Shown piece after piece: positions 28,137 through 35,923 of a stretch of 51,620 nucleotides of DNA (its first letter is position 1; the number at the start of each line of letters is the position of its first letter). This DNA comes from Thermodesulforhabdus norvegica. Its GTDB lineage: Bacteria > Desulfobacterota > Syntrophobacteria > Syntrophobacterales > Thermodesulforhabdaceae. The notes beneath the pieces are model-generated. The model did not search any database and had not been told where the DNA came from. It worked only from the letters and a program-made list of their open reading frames with translations. The stretch covers positions 1 to 51,620 of the forward strand of contig NZ_FOUU01000011.1 of the NCBI RefSeq assembly GCF_900114975.1, given 5' to 3'. A program made the translations under genes and the position numbers.

Positions 28137-29066
28137 CTAATCCACGGTCAGTTTGTAGATTTTCCGAGCCAGCGATTTAATGTATTCTGCGTTCTCCAGT
28201 TTTTCCAGCCATCTCGAGGGAATTGCCTCTATGCCCCACCAGGCCCCTGCAATGGCCCCCGCCATGGCAGCAATGGTATCGCAATCCCCTCCGAGGCTTA
28301 TTGCCCCGGTTACGGTCTTTTCAAAAGAGTCTCCAGTCAAAAAGCAATATACTGCCGTGGGCACAGAATTAAAGGCTTCTACTCCATTGCCCAGTTCCCG
28401 AACCACCTCCCGCCTGTCCCCCCTCAGTGCAAGTTCGGGGATTTTCCCCAGCTTGCTTCGATATACTTCCGGAAGCGAGAAGGCGCTCAGATAATCTAAA
28501 AGATCGCTCCTCCGCCCCTCCGATCCGTAAACTACGGCAAAGGCTACGGCTGCAGCAATTACGACGGCACCGTCTTTCGCAAGGGGGTGCGTATGGGTGA
28601 TGCGGCTACAGAGATAGGCGGCTTCTCTTATTTTTTCAGGGTTCCTGTGGTAAAACAAGCCCACCGGGGCGATGCGCATTGCCGCGCCGTTGCCGTAGGA
28701 TCCTCCGGGAAAGACCTCCTCGGCGGCCGAATACCAGGGTATTCCGGATTCTATTCTCCGGAAGACCTCCGGGGGTCCGGGACCGTAGCCTCGCCAGGGC
28801 TCCTTCCGAAAGTTTCGTACAAAGGTTTTTGCCATGTGTTCGCCGTCCAGGCCCCGGCATGCGATTAGAGACTCGGCTACCCCTATCGCCATGTGGGTAT
28901 CATCGGTATAACGCAAAAGCTCAAGACTGCTGGCAATCTTCTCGATCTCGCCGCCTCTTACCGTGTATCTACCTTCAAAAGGCGCACCAAGGGCATCTCC
29001 AAGGGCGAGCCCGAGAAGACAACCCGTAAACTTTTCGGCTCTTACTTTTGTGCACAAGGGCCGCAT
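28137..29066 (-). CDS. ADP-ribosylglycohydrolase family protein
   Basis: A 309-residue enzyme of the DraG/ARH family, which removes ADP-ribose from proteins or small molecules. The dinuclear Mg site is intact: GLALGDALGAPFEG, RYTDDTHMAIGVAESL near residue 55, and ISLGGDCDTIAAMAGAIAGAWWG near residue 265. The substrate is unknown; dinitrogenase reductase (DraG role) is only one option and no nif or draT gene is visible. Divergent from the liv operon. Confidence 0.88.
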   Translation of the reverse strand: MRPLCTKVRAEKFTGCLLGLALGDALGAPFEGRYTVRGGEIEKIASSLELLRYTDDTHMAIGVAESLIACRGLDGEHMAKTFVRNFRKEPWRGYGPGPPEVFRRIESGIPWYSAAEEVFPGGSYGNGAAMRIAPVGLFYHRNPEKIREAAYLCSRITHTHPLAKDGAVVIAAAVAFAVVYGSEGRRSDLLDYLSAFSLPEVYRSKLGKIPELALRGDRREVVRELGNGVEAFNSVPTAVYCFLTGDSFEKTVTGAISLGGDCDTIAAMAGAIAGAWWGIEAIPSRWLEKLENAEYIKSLARKIYKLTVD

Positions 29067-29110
29067 ACCGTAACAGAAGATGCAAAATTGCGACAGGAGT
29101 GGATTTTCTC

Positions 29111-29140
29111 TTGATTCTTATACGAGGCTTTCGCTATATG
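29111..29140 (+). promoter_or_regulatory. Candidate promoter of the liv/phenylacetate-CoA ligase operon
   Basis: TTGATT at 29111-29116 and TATATG at 29135-29140 are spaced by 18 nt. The predicted start near 29147 gives a leader of about 210 nt before livK that contains the mini-ORF and hairpins described separately. No other promoter-like site lies between the last hairpin and livK. Confidence 0.45.
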
Positions 29141-29182
29141 ATCAACTGTCTGCGTGGAGTCACAAAAGGGAGCGTTCACATC

Positions 29183-29227
29183 ATGAAAACTCCTTTTTCC
29201 GGTTTTTGCTTTTACTTTTTTAGTTAG
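29183..29227 (+). CDS. Phe-rich leader peptide (predicted attenuator mini-ORF)
   Basis: A 14-codon ORF, MKTPFSGFCFYFFS, with five Phe and one Tyr in the last ten residues, then TAG at 29225-29227. AAGGGAG at 29166-29172 precedes the ATG by 10 nt. It lies between the candidate promoter and a set of alternative hairpins, the arrangement of amino-acid attenuators such as the Phe-rich leaders of pheA and pheST. The T-rich DNA here gives Phe codons by chance, so the peptide alone is weak evidence; the position just before competing hairpins makes it stronger. Confidence 0.5.
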   Translation: MKTPFSGFCFYFFS

Positions 29228-29306
29228 GGGTCTGCCCGAAGGCGGCTGTCGGGCAGACCCCGTAAGGGCTGCCCGCGGCCGAAGTTAAATCGTAAAAGCC
29301 GTGGGC
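29227..29306 (+). promoter_or_regulatory. Alternative RNA hairpins (attenuator/antiterminator region)
   Basis: Five segments can pair in series. A 29227-29239 and B 29249-29261 form a perfect 13-bp stem with a 9-nt loop. B (29250-29260) can instead pair with C (29266-29275) in a 10-bp stem with one bulged A. C (29271-29279) can pair with D (29298-29306) over 9 bp with one G-U. D pairs with E to form the terminator. A:B and C:D exclude B:C and D:E. Segment A begins at the last base of the leader stop codon, so ribosome position could choose the fold. Confidence 0.55.
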
Positions 29307-29330
29307 TAAAAACCCACGGCTTTTCGTTTT
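29294..29330 (+). terminator. Intrinsic terminator upstream of livK
   Basis: Perfect 12-bp stem with arms AAAAGCCGTGGG (29294-29305) and CCCACGGCTTTT (29313-29324), a 7-nt loop, and TTTTCGTTTT at 29321-29330. It stands 30 nt before the livK start codon and after the candidate promoter. A full terminator there makes sense only if it is conditional, or if another promoter exists that I did not see. Confidence 0.75.
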
Positions 29331-29359
29331 GTGAAACTTTATTAACAAGGAGGTGCACC

Positions 29360-30547
29360 ATGCGAGCGGAGAAGTACAACAGAAAATCTCTGGTGGCAAG
29401 TGTTTTTGTAGGAATTGTTGTAACCCTTTTTCTTTTCTATTGTCGGCTACCGATTGGGCTTTGTGCAGAAGAGGCTTACAAAATCGGTGCCGTCTTCTCG
29501 GTGACCGGGGTTGCGTCCTTTCTGGGAGAGCCTGAGAAGAAGACTGCTGAAATGGTTGTTGATCAAATCAATGCGTCGGGTGGTATAAACGGCCACAGGG
29601 TTGAACTCATAGTCTACGATGACGAAAGCGATGCAACCAAAGCGACGCTTGCGGTAAAGCGGTTAATCAAGAAAGACGGTGTTTCCGTAATTATAGGCCC
29701 GACCAGAAGCGGTGAGAGCCTTGCCGTTGCGCCCATTGCGGAAAAGGAGCAGGTTCCTCTTATTTCCTGTGCGGCAAGCTACAAAATTGTTACCCCTGTT
29801 GAAGAGCGGCGCTGGATTTTCAAGACGGCTCCATCGGACAGTCATGCTGTGGAACGAATTTACGAACACATGAAAAGCAAGGGCTACAAGAAGATCGCAA
29901 TTCTTTCGGTGTCAACGGGCTTTGGAGCAAGCGGGCGGGAAGAGTTGCTTCGATATGCAGAGCAGTATGGGCTTGAGATCGTTGCCGATGAAAGATACGG
30001 TCCCAAGGATACGGATCTCACGGCTCAATTCACCAAAGTCAGGTCTCTTGAGCCTGATGCCATTGTTAACTGGTCCATAGGCCCCACTCAGATCCTTGCC
30101 GTAAAGACCTGGAGAGATCTGGGTATGACTTCAATTCCTCTTTATCAAAGCCATGGATTCGGAAGCAGAAAAAACCTGGAACTCCTGGGTGATGCCGCCA
30201 ACGGTGTTTTCTTCCCCATTTCTGCCGTCGTTGTGGGCGATCTGCTTCCCGATTCTCATCCCCAGAAGCAGGTTATTATGGATTACTGGAACGAATACCG
30301 TAGAAGGTACAACGAGCCGGTTTCTTCTTTCGGCGGCCATGCCTGGGATGCCATCCAGCTTGCCATTTCTGCTCTTAAGGCCGTCGGGCCTGATAGGGCA
30401 AAGATAAGAGACTACCTCGAAAATCTTACCGGATTTGTGGGGCAAAGCGGCGTTTTCAATTTTTCCCCAGAGGATCACAATGGACTGAGCAAGAAAGATC
30501 TGGTAATGGTAGTCGTCCGCGATCAGGAGTGGGTATTGGCGGAATAG
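29360..30547 (+). CDS. livK: Branched-chain/aromatic amino acid-type ABC transporter substrate-binding protein
   Basis: A 395-residue periplasmic binding protein of the Leu/Ile/Val family. Residues 1-33 are a signal peptide. The mature protein has YKIGAVFSVTGVASFLGEPEKKTAEMVVDQINASGGINGHRVELIVYDDES and VIIGPTRSGESLAVAPIAE, typical of type I fold binders of amino acids or aromatic acids. The ribosome site is excellent (AAGGAGGTG at 29347-29355). It opens the operon after the leader terminator. The ligand cannot be read; the last operon genes suggest an aryl or acyl acid. Confidence 0.93.
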   Translation: MRAEKYNRKSLVASVFVGIVVTLFLFYCRLPIGLCAEEAYKIGAVFSVTGVASFLGEPEKKTAEMVVDQINASGGINGHRVELIVYDDESDATKATLAVKRLIKKDGVSVIIGPTRSGESLAVAPIAEKEQVPLISCAASYKIVTPVEERRWIFKTAPSDSHAVERIYEHMKSKGYKKIAILSVSTGFGASGREELLRYAEQYGLEIVADERYGPKDTDLTAQFTKVRSLEPDAIVNWSIGPTQILAVKTWRDLGMTSIPLYQSHGFGSRKNLELLGDAANGVFFPISAVVVGDLLPDSHPQKQVIMDYWNEYRRRYNEPVSSFGGHAWDAIQLAISALKAVGPDRAKIRDYLENLTGFVGQSGVFNFSPEDHNGLSKKDLVMVVVRDQEWVLAE

Positions 30548-30579
30548 TTACCTGAAGGAGACACGGCGGAAGCAGTTTC

Positions 30580-31461
30580 ATGGACTGGCTTCAGTACCTT
30601 TTTGCAGGTGTGACCATCGGAGCGATCTACGCACTCGTTGCCATCGGCTACAACATCATCTACAACGTTACGGAAATAATAAACTTTGCTCAGGGCGAAT
30701 TCGTGATGCTGGGAGGGCTTTTCGCAGTCTTTTACTGCGAAACCCTCCACTTACCCCTGTGGTTGGCCTTTGTCGGAGCCGTTGTAACGGTGGGGTTTAT
30801 CGGTTTCTGCTTCGACCGCTTTATAATCCGCCAGGCCCGCAATGTCTCGGTCCTTTCGCTGATAATAGTCACCATAGCCTTCTCGATTATTCTGAAGGGT
30901 GGGGCCATGCTGGCATGGGGAAAAGATCCCTATGGACTTCCTCCTTTCACTCCAGGTCCTCCCATCATCATTGGCGGGGCTGCCCTGCAGAAACAGTCCC
31001 TGTGGATCATGGGTATTGGGGCCCTGATTGTGGCTGCCCTTTCGCTCTTCTTTCACAGGTCCTATTACGGCAAGGCCATGTGTGCCTGTGCCGATAATCC
31101 CGACGCAGCAAGAATGATGGGCATTCCGGTTAAAAAGATGATTCTGCTTTCTTTTGTGCTCAGCGCTGTAATAGGGGCGGCAGGAGGGGTTATCGTCACT
31201 CCTCTTTCTCTTATGGAGTACGACCGGGGGGCGTTGCTGGGGCTCAAGGGCTTTGGAGCCGCAGTTCTGGGGGGACTGGGCAATTTCTGGGGTGCCCTTA
31301 TTGCGGGTCTTATTCTGGGCGTTGGTGAGTCCTTCTGTGCGGGCTATCTGTCCTCGGGATATAAGGACGCCGTAGCCCTTGTGGTACTGCTTCTTGTTCT
31401 CTTCGTAAGGCCTCAGGGGCTTTTCGGGAGTACCGAGGCTGCCGGGGTAAAAAGGTTTTAA
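30580..31461 (+). CDS. livH: Liv-type ABC transporter permease LivH
   Basis: A 293-residue inner-membrane permease with about eight hydrophobic helices. The motifs IGAIYALVAIGYNIIYNVTEIINFAQGEFVMLGG at the N terminus and ADNPDAARMMGIPVKKM, then LKGFGAAVLGGLGNFWGALIAGLILG, are those of LivH. It follows livK by 32 nt. It forms the channel with LivM. Confidence 0.95.
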   Translation: MDWLQYLFAGVTIGAIYALVAIGYNIIYNVTEIINFAQGEFVMLGGLFAVFYCETLHLPLWLAFVGAVVTVGFIGFCFDRFIIRQARNVSVLSLIIVTIAFSIILKGGAMLAWGKDPYGLPPFTPGPPIIIGGAALQKQSLWIMGIGALIVAALSLFFHRSYYGKAMCACADNPDAARMMGIPVKKMILLSFVLSAVIGAAGGVIVTPLSLMEYDRGALLGLKGFGAAVLGGLGNFWGALIAGLILGVGESFCAGYLSSGYKDAVALVVLLLVLFVRPQGLFGSTEAAGVKRF

Positions 31462-31479
31462 TTCAAAGGGTAGTATAAG

Positions 31480-32433
31480 ATGGATTATTCCCGTTCGGAA
31501 GTGAAATTCGGAATATATCTCGTCGCCGTAATAATTCTTCCTTTTCTCTTTCAAGGTATTCAGCCCATAAGCCACTACATAGACGTAATGATATTTGCCG
31601 GGATATTCGCTCTGGTGACTCTGGGACTTTCACTTCTCATGGGCTATTCAGGACAGATCTCTCTGGCCCAGGCAGCCTTTATGGGAATAGGGGCTTATTC
31701 CACAGGGGTACTGACAACCCTTTATTCGTGGCCTTCGATGGCGGCCCTGATTGCAGGAATGGCTCTTACCGGCGCCGTTGCCTTTATTGTGGGCCTTCCC
31801 TCGTTGAAGCTGAAAGGCCACTACCTTGCAATGGCTACACTCGGGTTTGGGGTCATCGTCCACATCGTTTTCAACGAAGAAGTGGAGCTTACCGGGGGAC
31901 CCTCAGGGCTCGTGGGGATAGATACGTTAAAAATCGCTACGTGGCGCGTGGACTCACCTCTGGAATGGTACTTTCTCGTCTGGGGTCTCGTTACGGCCGT
32001 GATCGTCTTTTCACATAACCTGGCACATTCACGAATCGGCCGGGCTTTCCTTGCCATCCATGCAGACGAAAAGGCCGCGGGGGCTATGGGAATCTCCGTG
32101 TCCAGATACAAAGTACAGGTCTTTGTTCTCAGCGCGGTGCTTGCATCTCTTGCCGGAAGCCTTTACGCTCACTACGTGGAATTTATCAGCCCCAGCTCGT
32201 TTGATCTTCTGTGGTCCATAAGGTTTGTGCTCATGGTAATGGTGGGCGGGATGAACAATCTGTGGGGTGCCCTTTTCGGAACGGTTCTGCTGACCTTTCT
32301 CAGCAATGAATGGCTCCATGTCTTTGCCGAGTGGGAGATGATCATTTACGGAGCAATACTTCTGACGATAACGCTTTTTGTACCGGAAGGCATAGTTCCG
32401 GCGTTGAGCAAGCTGGTTCGCAGGAGAACATGA
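31480..32433 (+). CDS. livM: Liv-type ABC transporter permease LivM
   Basis: A 317-residue permease with about nine helices. LGLSLLMGYSGQISLAQAAFMGIGAYSTGVL and GLPSLKLKGHYLAMATLGFG are typical of LivM, as is the EAA-like loop AIHADEKAAGAMGISVSRYK. Its TGA overlaps the livG ATG (ATGA), so coupled translation is likely. Confidence 0.95.
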   Translation: MDYSRSEVKFGIYLVAVIILPFLFQGIQPISHYIDVMIFAGIFALVTLGLSLLMGYSGQISLAQAAFMGIGAYSTGVLTTLYSWPSMAALIAGMALTGAVAFIVGLPSLKLKGHYLAMATLGFGVIVHIVFNEEVELTGGPSGLVGIDTLKIATWRVDSPLEWYFLVWGLVTAVIVFSHNLAHSRIGRAFLAIHADEKAAGAMGISVSRYKVQVFVLSAVLASLAGSLYAHYVEFISPSSFDLLWSIRFVLMVMVGGMNNLWGALFGTVLLTFLSNEWLHVFAEWEMIIYGAILLTITLFVPEGIVPALSKLVRRRT

Positions 32434-33221
32434 TTAAGAGGCAACAGGAGCAGTCCACGATTCTAAAGCTGGAAGGAGTATCCCGTAATTTCGGAGGCCT
32501 TCAGGCCCTGACAGAGGTATCCTACCGTGTACCTGAAGGAATCATTCAGGCCGTAATCGGCCCCAACGGCGCGGGAAAGACGACTCTTTTCAACTGCATA
32601 AGCGGCCTTATCCCTGTGACATCTGGAAGAATCTTTTTTCGAGATACCAGAATAGACAATCTCCCGGCTCATCGCATTGCCAGCCTGGGAATATCGCGCA
32701 CCTTTCAGCATGTAGCACTTTTCAAAAACATGACGGTTCTTGAAAATGTCATGGTGGGACGGCATGTGAAAAGCCATTCGGGGTTTATGGCCTGTGGTTT
32801 CAGACTGCCTTTTATGAGAAGGGAAGAGCGCGATATTAGAGACAGGGCCTATGAATTTTTGAAATTCGTGGGGCTTGAGCCGGAAGCACGGAAACCTGCG
32901 GGATCGCTTCCTCTGGGGAAGCAGAAAATACTGGAGATAGCCCGTGCCCTGGCCACCGAACCCACACTGCTTCTCCTTGACGAGCCTGCAGGAGGATTAA
33001 ACGCCGCCGAAACGGAAGAACTGGGTGAGTTGATAAAAAGAATAAAAAATCTGGGGATAACGGTTATGATAGTGGAACACGATATGAACCTGGTAATGGA
33101 ATACAGCGACCGAATACTCGTGCTTCATTTCGGTCACGTACTTGCGGAAGGCACGCCTTCTGAAGTGAAAAACGATGAGAAGGTGATAGAAGTTTATCTC
33201 GGAACCACCGAAGCCTGTTAG
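32430..33221 (+). CDS. livG: Liv-type ABC transporter ATP-binding protein LivG
   Basis: A 263-residue ATPase with Walker A GPNGAGKTT, a family insert between Walker A and the signature (GRHVKSHSGFMACGFRLPFMRREERD), a somewhat diverged signature LPLGKQKILEIARALA in place of LSGGQ, Walker B LLLLDEPAGGLN and the switch His in VEHDMN. The start is the ATG at 32430 in the livM overlap, giving a normal length; a longer frame inside livM is not used. Confidence 0.95.
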   Translation: MIKRQQEQSTILKLEGVSRNFGGLQALTEVSYRVPEGIIQAVIGPNGAGKTTLFNCISGLIPVTSGRIFFRDTRIDNLPAHRIASLGISRTFQHVALFKNMTVLENVMVGRHVKSHSGFMACGFRLPFMRREERDIRDRAYEFLKFVGLEPEARKPAGSLPLGKQKILEIARALATEPTLLLLDEPAGGLNAAETEELGELIKRIKNLGITVMIVEHDMNLVMEYSDRILVLHFGHVLAEGTPSEVKNDEKVIEVYLGTTEAC

Positions 33222-33223
33222 CC

Positions 33224-33955
33224 ATGCTTACCGTCAAAAGCGTTCACTCCTACTACGAGTCGATTCATGCCCTTAAGGGCGTGTCTTTGCATGTTTTAAA
33301 GGGTGAGATCGTAACACTCGTGGGAGCCAACGGGGCCGGAAAGAGTACCCTCGTGAAAACCATATGCGGATTTTTGAGACCCTCCAGAGGGGAGATATTC
33401 TTCGACAACCGCCCAATCCACATTCTTCCTGTGGAAAAGATCGTGGAGCTGGGAATTGCCGTCGTACCCGAAGGTCGCCAGATCTTTGCTTCTCTTCCCG
33501 TGGAAGTTAATCTGGAAATGGGAGCCTTTCTCTACAGGAAAGATCGGGAATATGTGCAAAAGATGAAAGAAGAAATGTTCGAACGGTTTCCGATTTTAAG
33601 GAAAAGGCGCAATCAGCTGGCCGGTACGCTCAGCGGAGGAGAACAGCAGATGCTCGCCATAGCCCGTGCTCTTATGAGTAAACCAAAGCTCGTTATACTC
33701 GACGAGCCCTCCATGGGTCTTGCTCCGCTCGTCGTAAAAGAGGTCTTCACGATCATTCAGGAGCTCCGTGCTGAAGGGAAAACCATACTGCTTATAGAAC
33801 AAAATGCCAGGGCGGCGTTGAAGATTGCCGATCGTGGGTACGTACTGGAAACGGGAAAGGTGGTACTCGAAGGAACCGGGAAGGCCCTGCTGGAGCACAG
33901 CGAGGTCCAAAGGGCCTATCTGGGCAGAGGAACTCCGAGAATCTGGGAGGCTTAG
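33224..33955 (+). CDS. livF: Liv-type ABC transporter ATP-binding protein LivF
   Basis: A 243-residue ATPase: Walker A GANGAGKST, LSGGEQQMLAIARALMSKPKLVILDEPSMGLAP, and the Q-loop/switch region LIEQNARAAL, all typical of LivF. It starts 2 nt after livG and is followed 3 nt later by the ligase gene, a strong operon signal. It pairs with LivG in the transporter. Confidence 0.96.
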   Translation: MLTVKSVHSYYESIHALKGVSLHVLKGEIVTLVGANGAGKSTLVKTICGFLRPSRGEIFFDNRPIHILPVEKIVELGIAVVPEGRQIFASLPVEVNLEMGAFLYRKDREYVQKMKEEMFERFPILRKRRNQLAGTLSGGEQQMLAIARALMSKPKLVILDEPSMGLAPLVVKEVFTIIQELRAEGKTILLIEQNARAALKIADRGYVLETGKVVLEGTGKALLEHSEVQRAYLGRGTPRIWEA

Positions 33956-33958
33956 GCC

Positions 33959-35299
33959 GTGAGAGAAGGCGGTAATCCGCACATATGGGATCCCGAATAC
34001 GAATGCATGGACAGAGAACGCCTGCGGCAGTTACAGCTTGAGCGACTTCAGGCCACGCTGAACCGGGTTTTCAAAAACGTGTCCTTTTACCGCAAACGCT
34101 TTAAAGAAATCGGTTTTGTGCCGGAAGACGACCTGACCGATCTGGAAGACCTGAAAAAGCTCCCATTTACGACGAGCTCTGACGTGAGCGACAGCTACCC
34201 TTACGAAATGTTCGCCGTACCTTTGAGAGAAGTGGTAAGAATTCATACTTCATCGGGGACTATGGTAAATCCGCGGGTTGTGGGTTACACGAAAAACGAC
34301 CTCAAAACCTGGAGTAACCTGGTAGCCCGAATTCTTGTTGCAGCGGGTGTTACCGCCGACGATGTTATCCAGGTGACCTTTGGTTACGGATTGCTCACCG
34401 GCGGTCTGGGAATTCACTACGGAGCAGAGCTCATCGGTGCATCGGTCCTGCCCACATCAACGGGAAGGACGGAACGACAGATAAAGATAATGAAGGATTT
34501 CAGAACGACCGTCCTGGTCTCAACTCCTTCCTACGCTCTGATAATTGCCGACAGAATGGAAGAACTTGGCGTGGATCCCAAGACCCTGTCTCTGAAGTAC
34601 GTGGTCTGCGCCGGGGAGCCCTGGACCGAGGGAATGCGTCGTGAAATTGAGGAGCGGCTTTTTGCCACCGCCACCGACAATTACGGAATCAGTGAAGTAA
34701 TGGGACCTGGGGTTGCAGGAGAGTGCCTGGAAAGGACGGGAATGCATATCCAGGAAGATCACTTCATCGCGGAAATCGTGGATCCCACAACGGGAGAAAC
34801 TCTTCCGCCGGGCCACACGGGTGAACTCGTCCTCACCACCATAACAAAAGAAGCCTTCCCGGTTATCCGTTACCGGACGGGGGATCTGTGCAGGATAATC
34901 GAGGAACCCTGTCCCTGCGGCAGGACCTTCAGAAAGATAAGTCGTATTGAAGGACGGGCGGATAATGTCGTCATAATAAAGGGCATCAACATCGTACCGG
35001 AAAGAATCGGAGACATTCTTGAGAGGATAAAAGGAGAAAGGCCCCCTTATCAGCTCGTTGCCACCAGAGAAGGACACGAAGATCAGCTGGAAATTCGCGT
35101 GGCCATCACGGAGTCTCTTTTTTACGATAAGATGAAAGAGCAGCGAACTCTGGTAGATGTTATGAGGCATAAGGTTGCAAATTTTATCGGCATAACTCCT
35201 CGTATAAAGCTCGTAGAATTGCGCTCTCTCGTAAGGGACGAAAAGGGCAGAATTCGCCTTTTCATCGACGAAAGGGCCGATTCGGCAGCACGAAAATAA
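33959..35299 (+). CDS. paaK: Phenylacetate-CoA ligase family protein
   Basis: A 446-residue AMP-forming ligase of the PaaK family. It has the P-loop-like HTSSGTMVNPRVVGYT, the adenylate site YGISEVMGPGVAGEC and the hinge region TITKEAFPVIRYRTGDLCRI, then SRIEGRADNVVIIKGINIVP. These enzymes make aryl-CoA such as phenylacetyl-CoA from acid, ATP and CoA. The exact acid is not certain. The GTG start is 3 nt after livF, so uptake and CoA activation of the same acid is likely. Confidence 0.85.
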   Translation: MREGGNPHIWDPEYECMDRERLRQLQLERLQATLNRVFKNVSFYRKRFKEIGFVPEDDLTDLEDLKKLPFTTSSDVSDSYPYEMFAVPLREVVRIHTSSGTMVNPRVVGYTKNDLKTWSNLVARILVAAGVTADDVIQVTFGYGLLTGGLGIHYGAELIGASVLPTSTGRTERQIKIMKDFRTTVLVSTPSYALIIADRMEELGVDPKTLSLKYVVCAGEPWTEGMRREIEERLFATATDNYGISEVMGPGVAGECLERTGMHIQEDHFIAEIVDPTTGETLPPGHTGELVLTTITKEAFPVIRYRTGDLCRIIEEPCPCGRTFRKISRIEGRADNVVIIKGINIVPERIGDILERIKGERPPYQLVATREGHEDQLEIRVAITESLFYDKMKEQRTLVDVMRHKVANFIGITPRIKLVELRSLVRDEKGRIRLFIDERADSAARK

Positions 35300-35323
35300 G
35301 TCACCGGGGGATAGGGAACTGAG

Positions 35324-35920
35324 ATGGTAAAATACAACGGCATAAACCACCTGGCTCTGGTAACACACAACATGGACGAAACGATACGATTTTGGCGGGA
35401 TCTTCTGGGCATGAGACTCGTGCTCGGTCTCGGTAAGCCGGGATACCGGCACTACTTTTTCGAAATCTCCGAAACGGACCTCATTGCCTTTTTTGAATGG
35501 CCCGGAGTGGAGAAGGTGGAAGAGAAGGATCACGGGTATCCCGTTAAAGGGCCTGTAGCCTTTGATCACGTTTCCATAGGCGTTACACACAGAGACGATC
35601 TATGGGTAATAAAGGACAAGCTCGATGCGGCGGGTTTCTGGACCTCGGAAGTAATCGATCACGGATTTATTCTTTCTCTTTACTCCTTTGATCCCAACGG
35701 AGTAGCCATAGAATTCAGCTGGCTTAATCCCGAAGTGGACATCCGGAAAACACCCATGATGCTGGACAGTCAACCATCCGAAGTTGCCATGGAAGGGCCA
35801 GATCCGAAGCCCGACAAGGTTCCGCCGGTTCTTTCTCCCACACCAGCCTCCGACAGAATCGTCTATCCCGGGGAAGGACGCCAATTAAGAGACCGGACCA
35901 ACAGGTGGAGGCACTCTTAG
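35324..35920 (+). CDS. Glyoxalase/VOC-family protein
   Basis: A 198-residue protein with a glyoxalase fold in two halves: INHLALVTHNMDETIRFWRDLLGMRLVLG and VAFDHVSIGVTHRDDLWVIKDKLDAAGFW, ending in SLYSFDPNGVAIEFSW with the metal-ligand Glu typical of VOC enzymes. The last ~45 residues are a Pro-rich tail. Possible roles are a dioxygenase-, epimerase- or isomerase-like step on the CoA ester made upstream. It is the last gene of the liv operon; the convergent methyltransferase ends 3 nt away. Confidence 0.85.
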   Translation: MVKYNGINHLALVTHNMDETIRFWRDLLGMRLVLGLGKPGYRHYFFEISETDLIAFFEWPGVEKVEEKDHGYPVKGPVAFDHVSIGVTHRDDLWVIKDKLDAAGFWTSEVIDHGFILSLYSFDPNGVAIEFSWLNPEVDIRKTPMMLDSQPSEVAMEGPDPKPDKVPPVLSPTPASDRIVYPGEGRQLRDRTNRWRHS

Positions 35921-35923
35921 CGA

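Noticed and set aside
28137-29066. ADP-ribosylglycohydrolase as a nitrogenase regulator (DraG)
   Set aside because: The family motifs fit, but no nif or draT gene is present in the window, so the specific role is not claimed.
29227-29261. The 13-bp hairpin as a stand-alone terminator
   Set aside because: No T-run follows on either strand, so it is treated as part of the attenuator region instead.
30751-31575. Minus-strand open frame of 274 codons
   Set aside because: Antisense shadow of livH and the start of livM; no own motif.
34520-35590. Minus-strand open frame of 356 codons
   Set aside because: It is antisense to the phenylacetate-CoA ligase and VOC genes, which have clear motifs.
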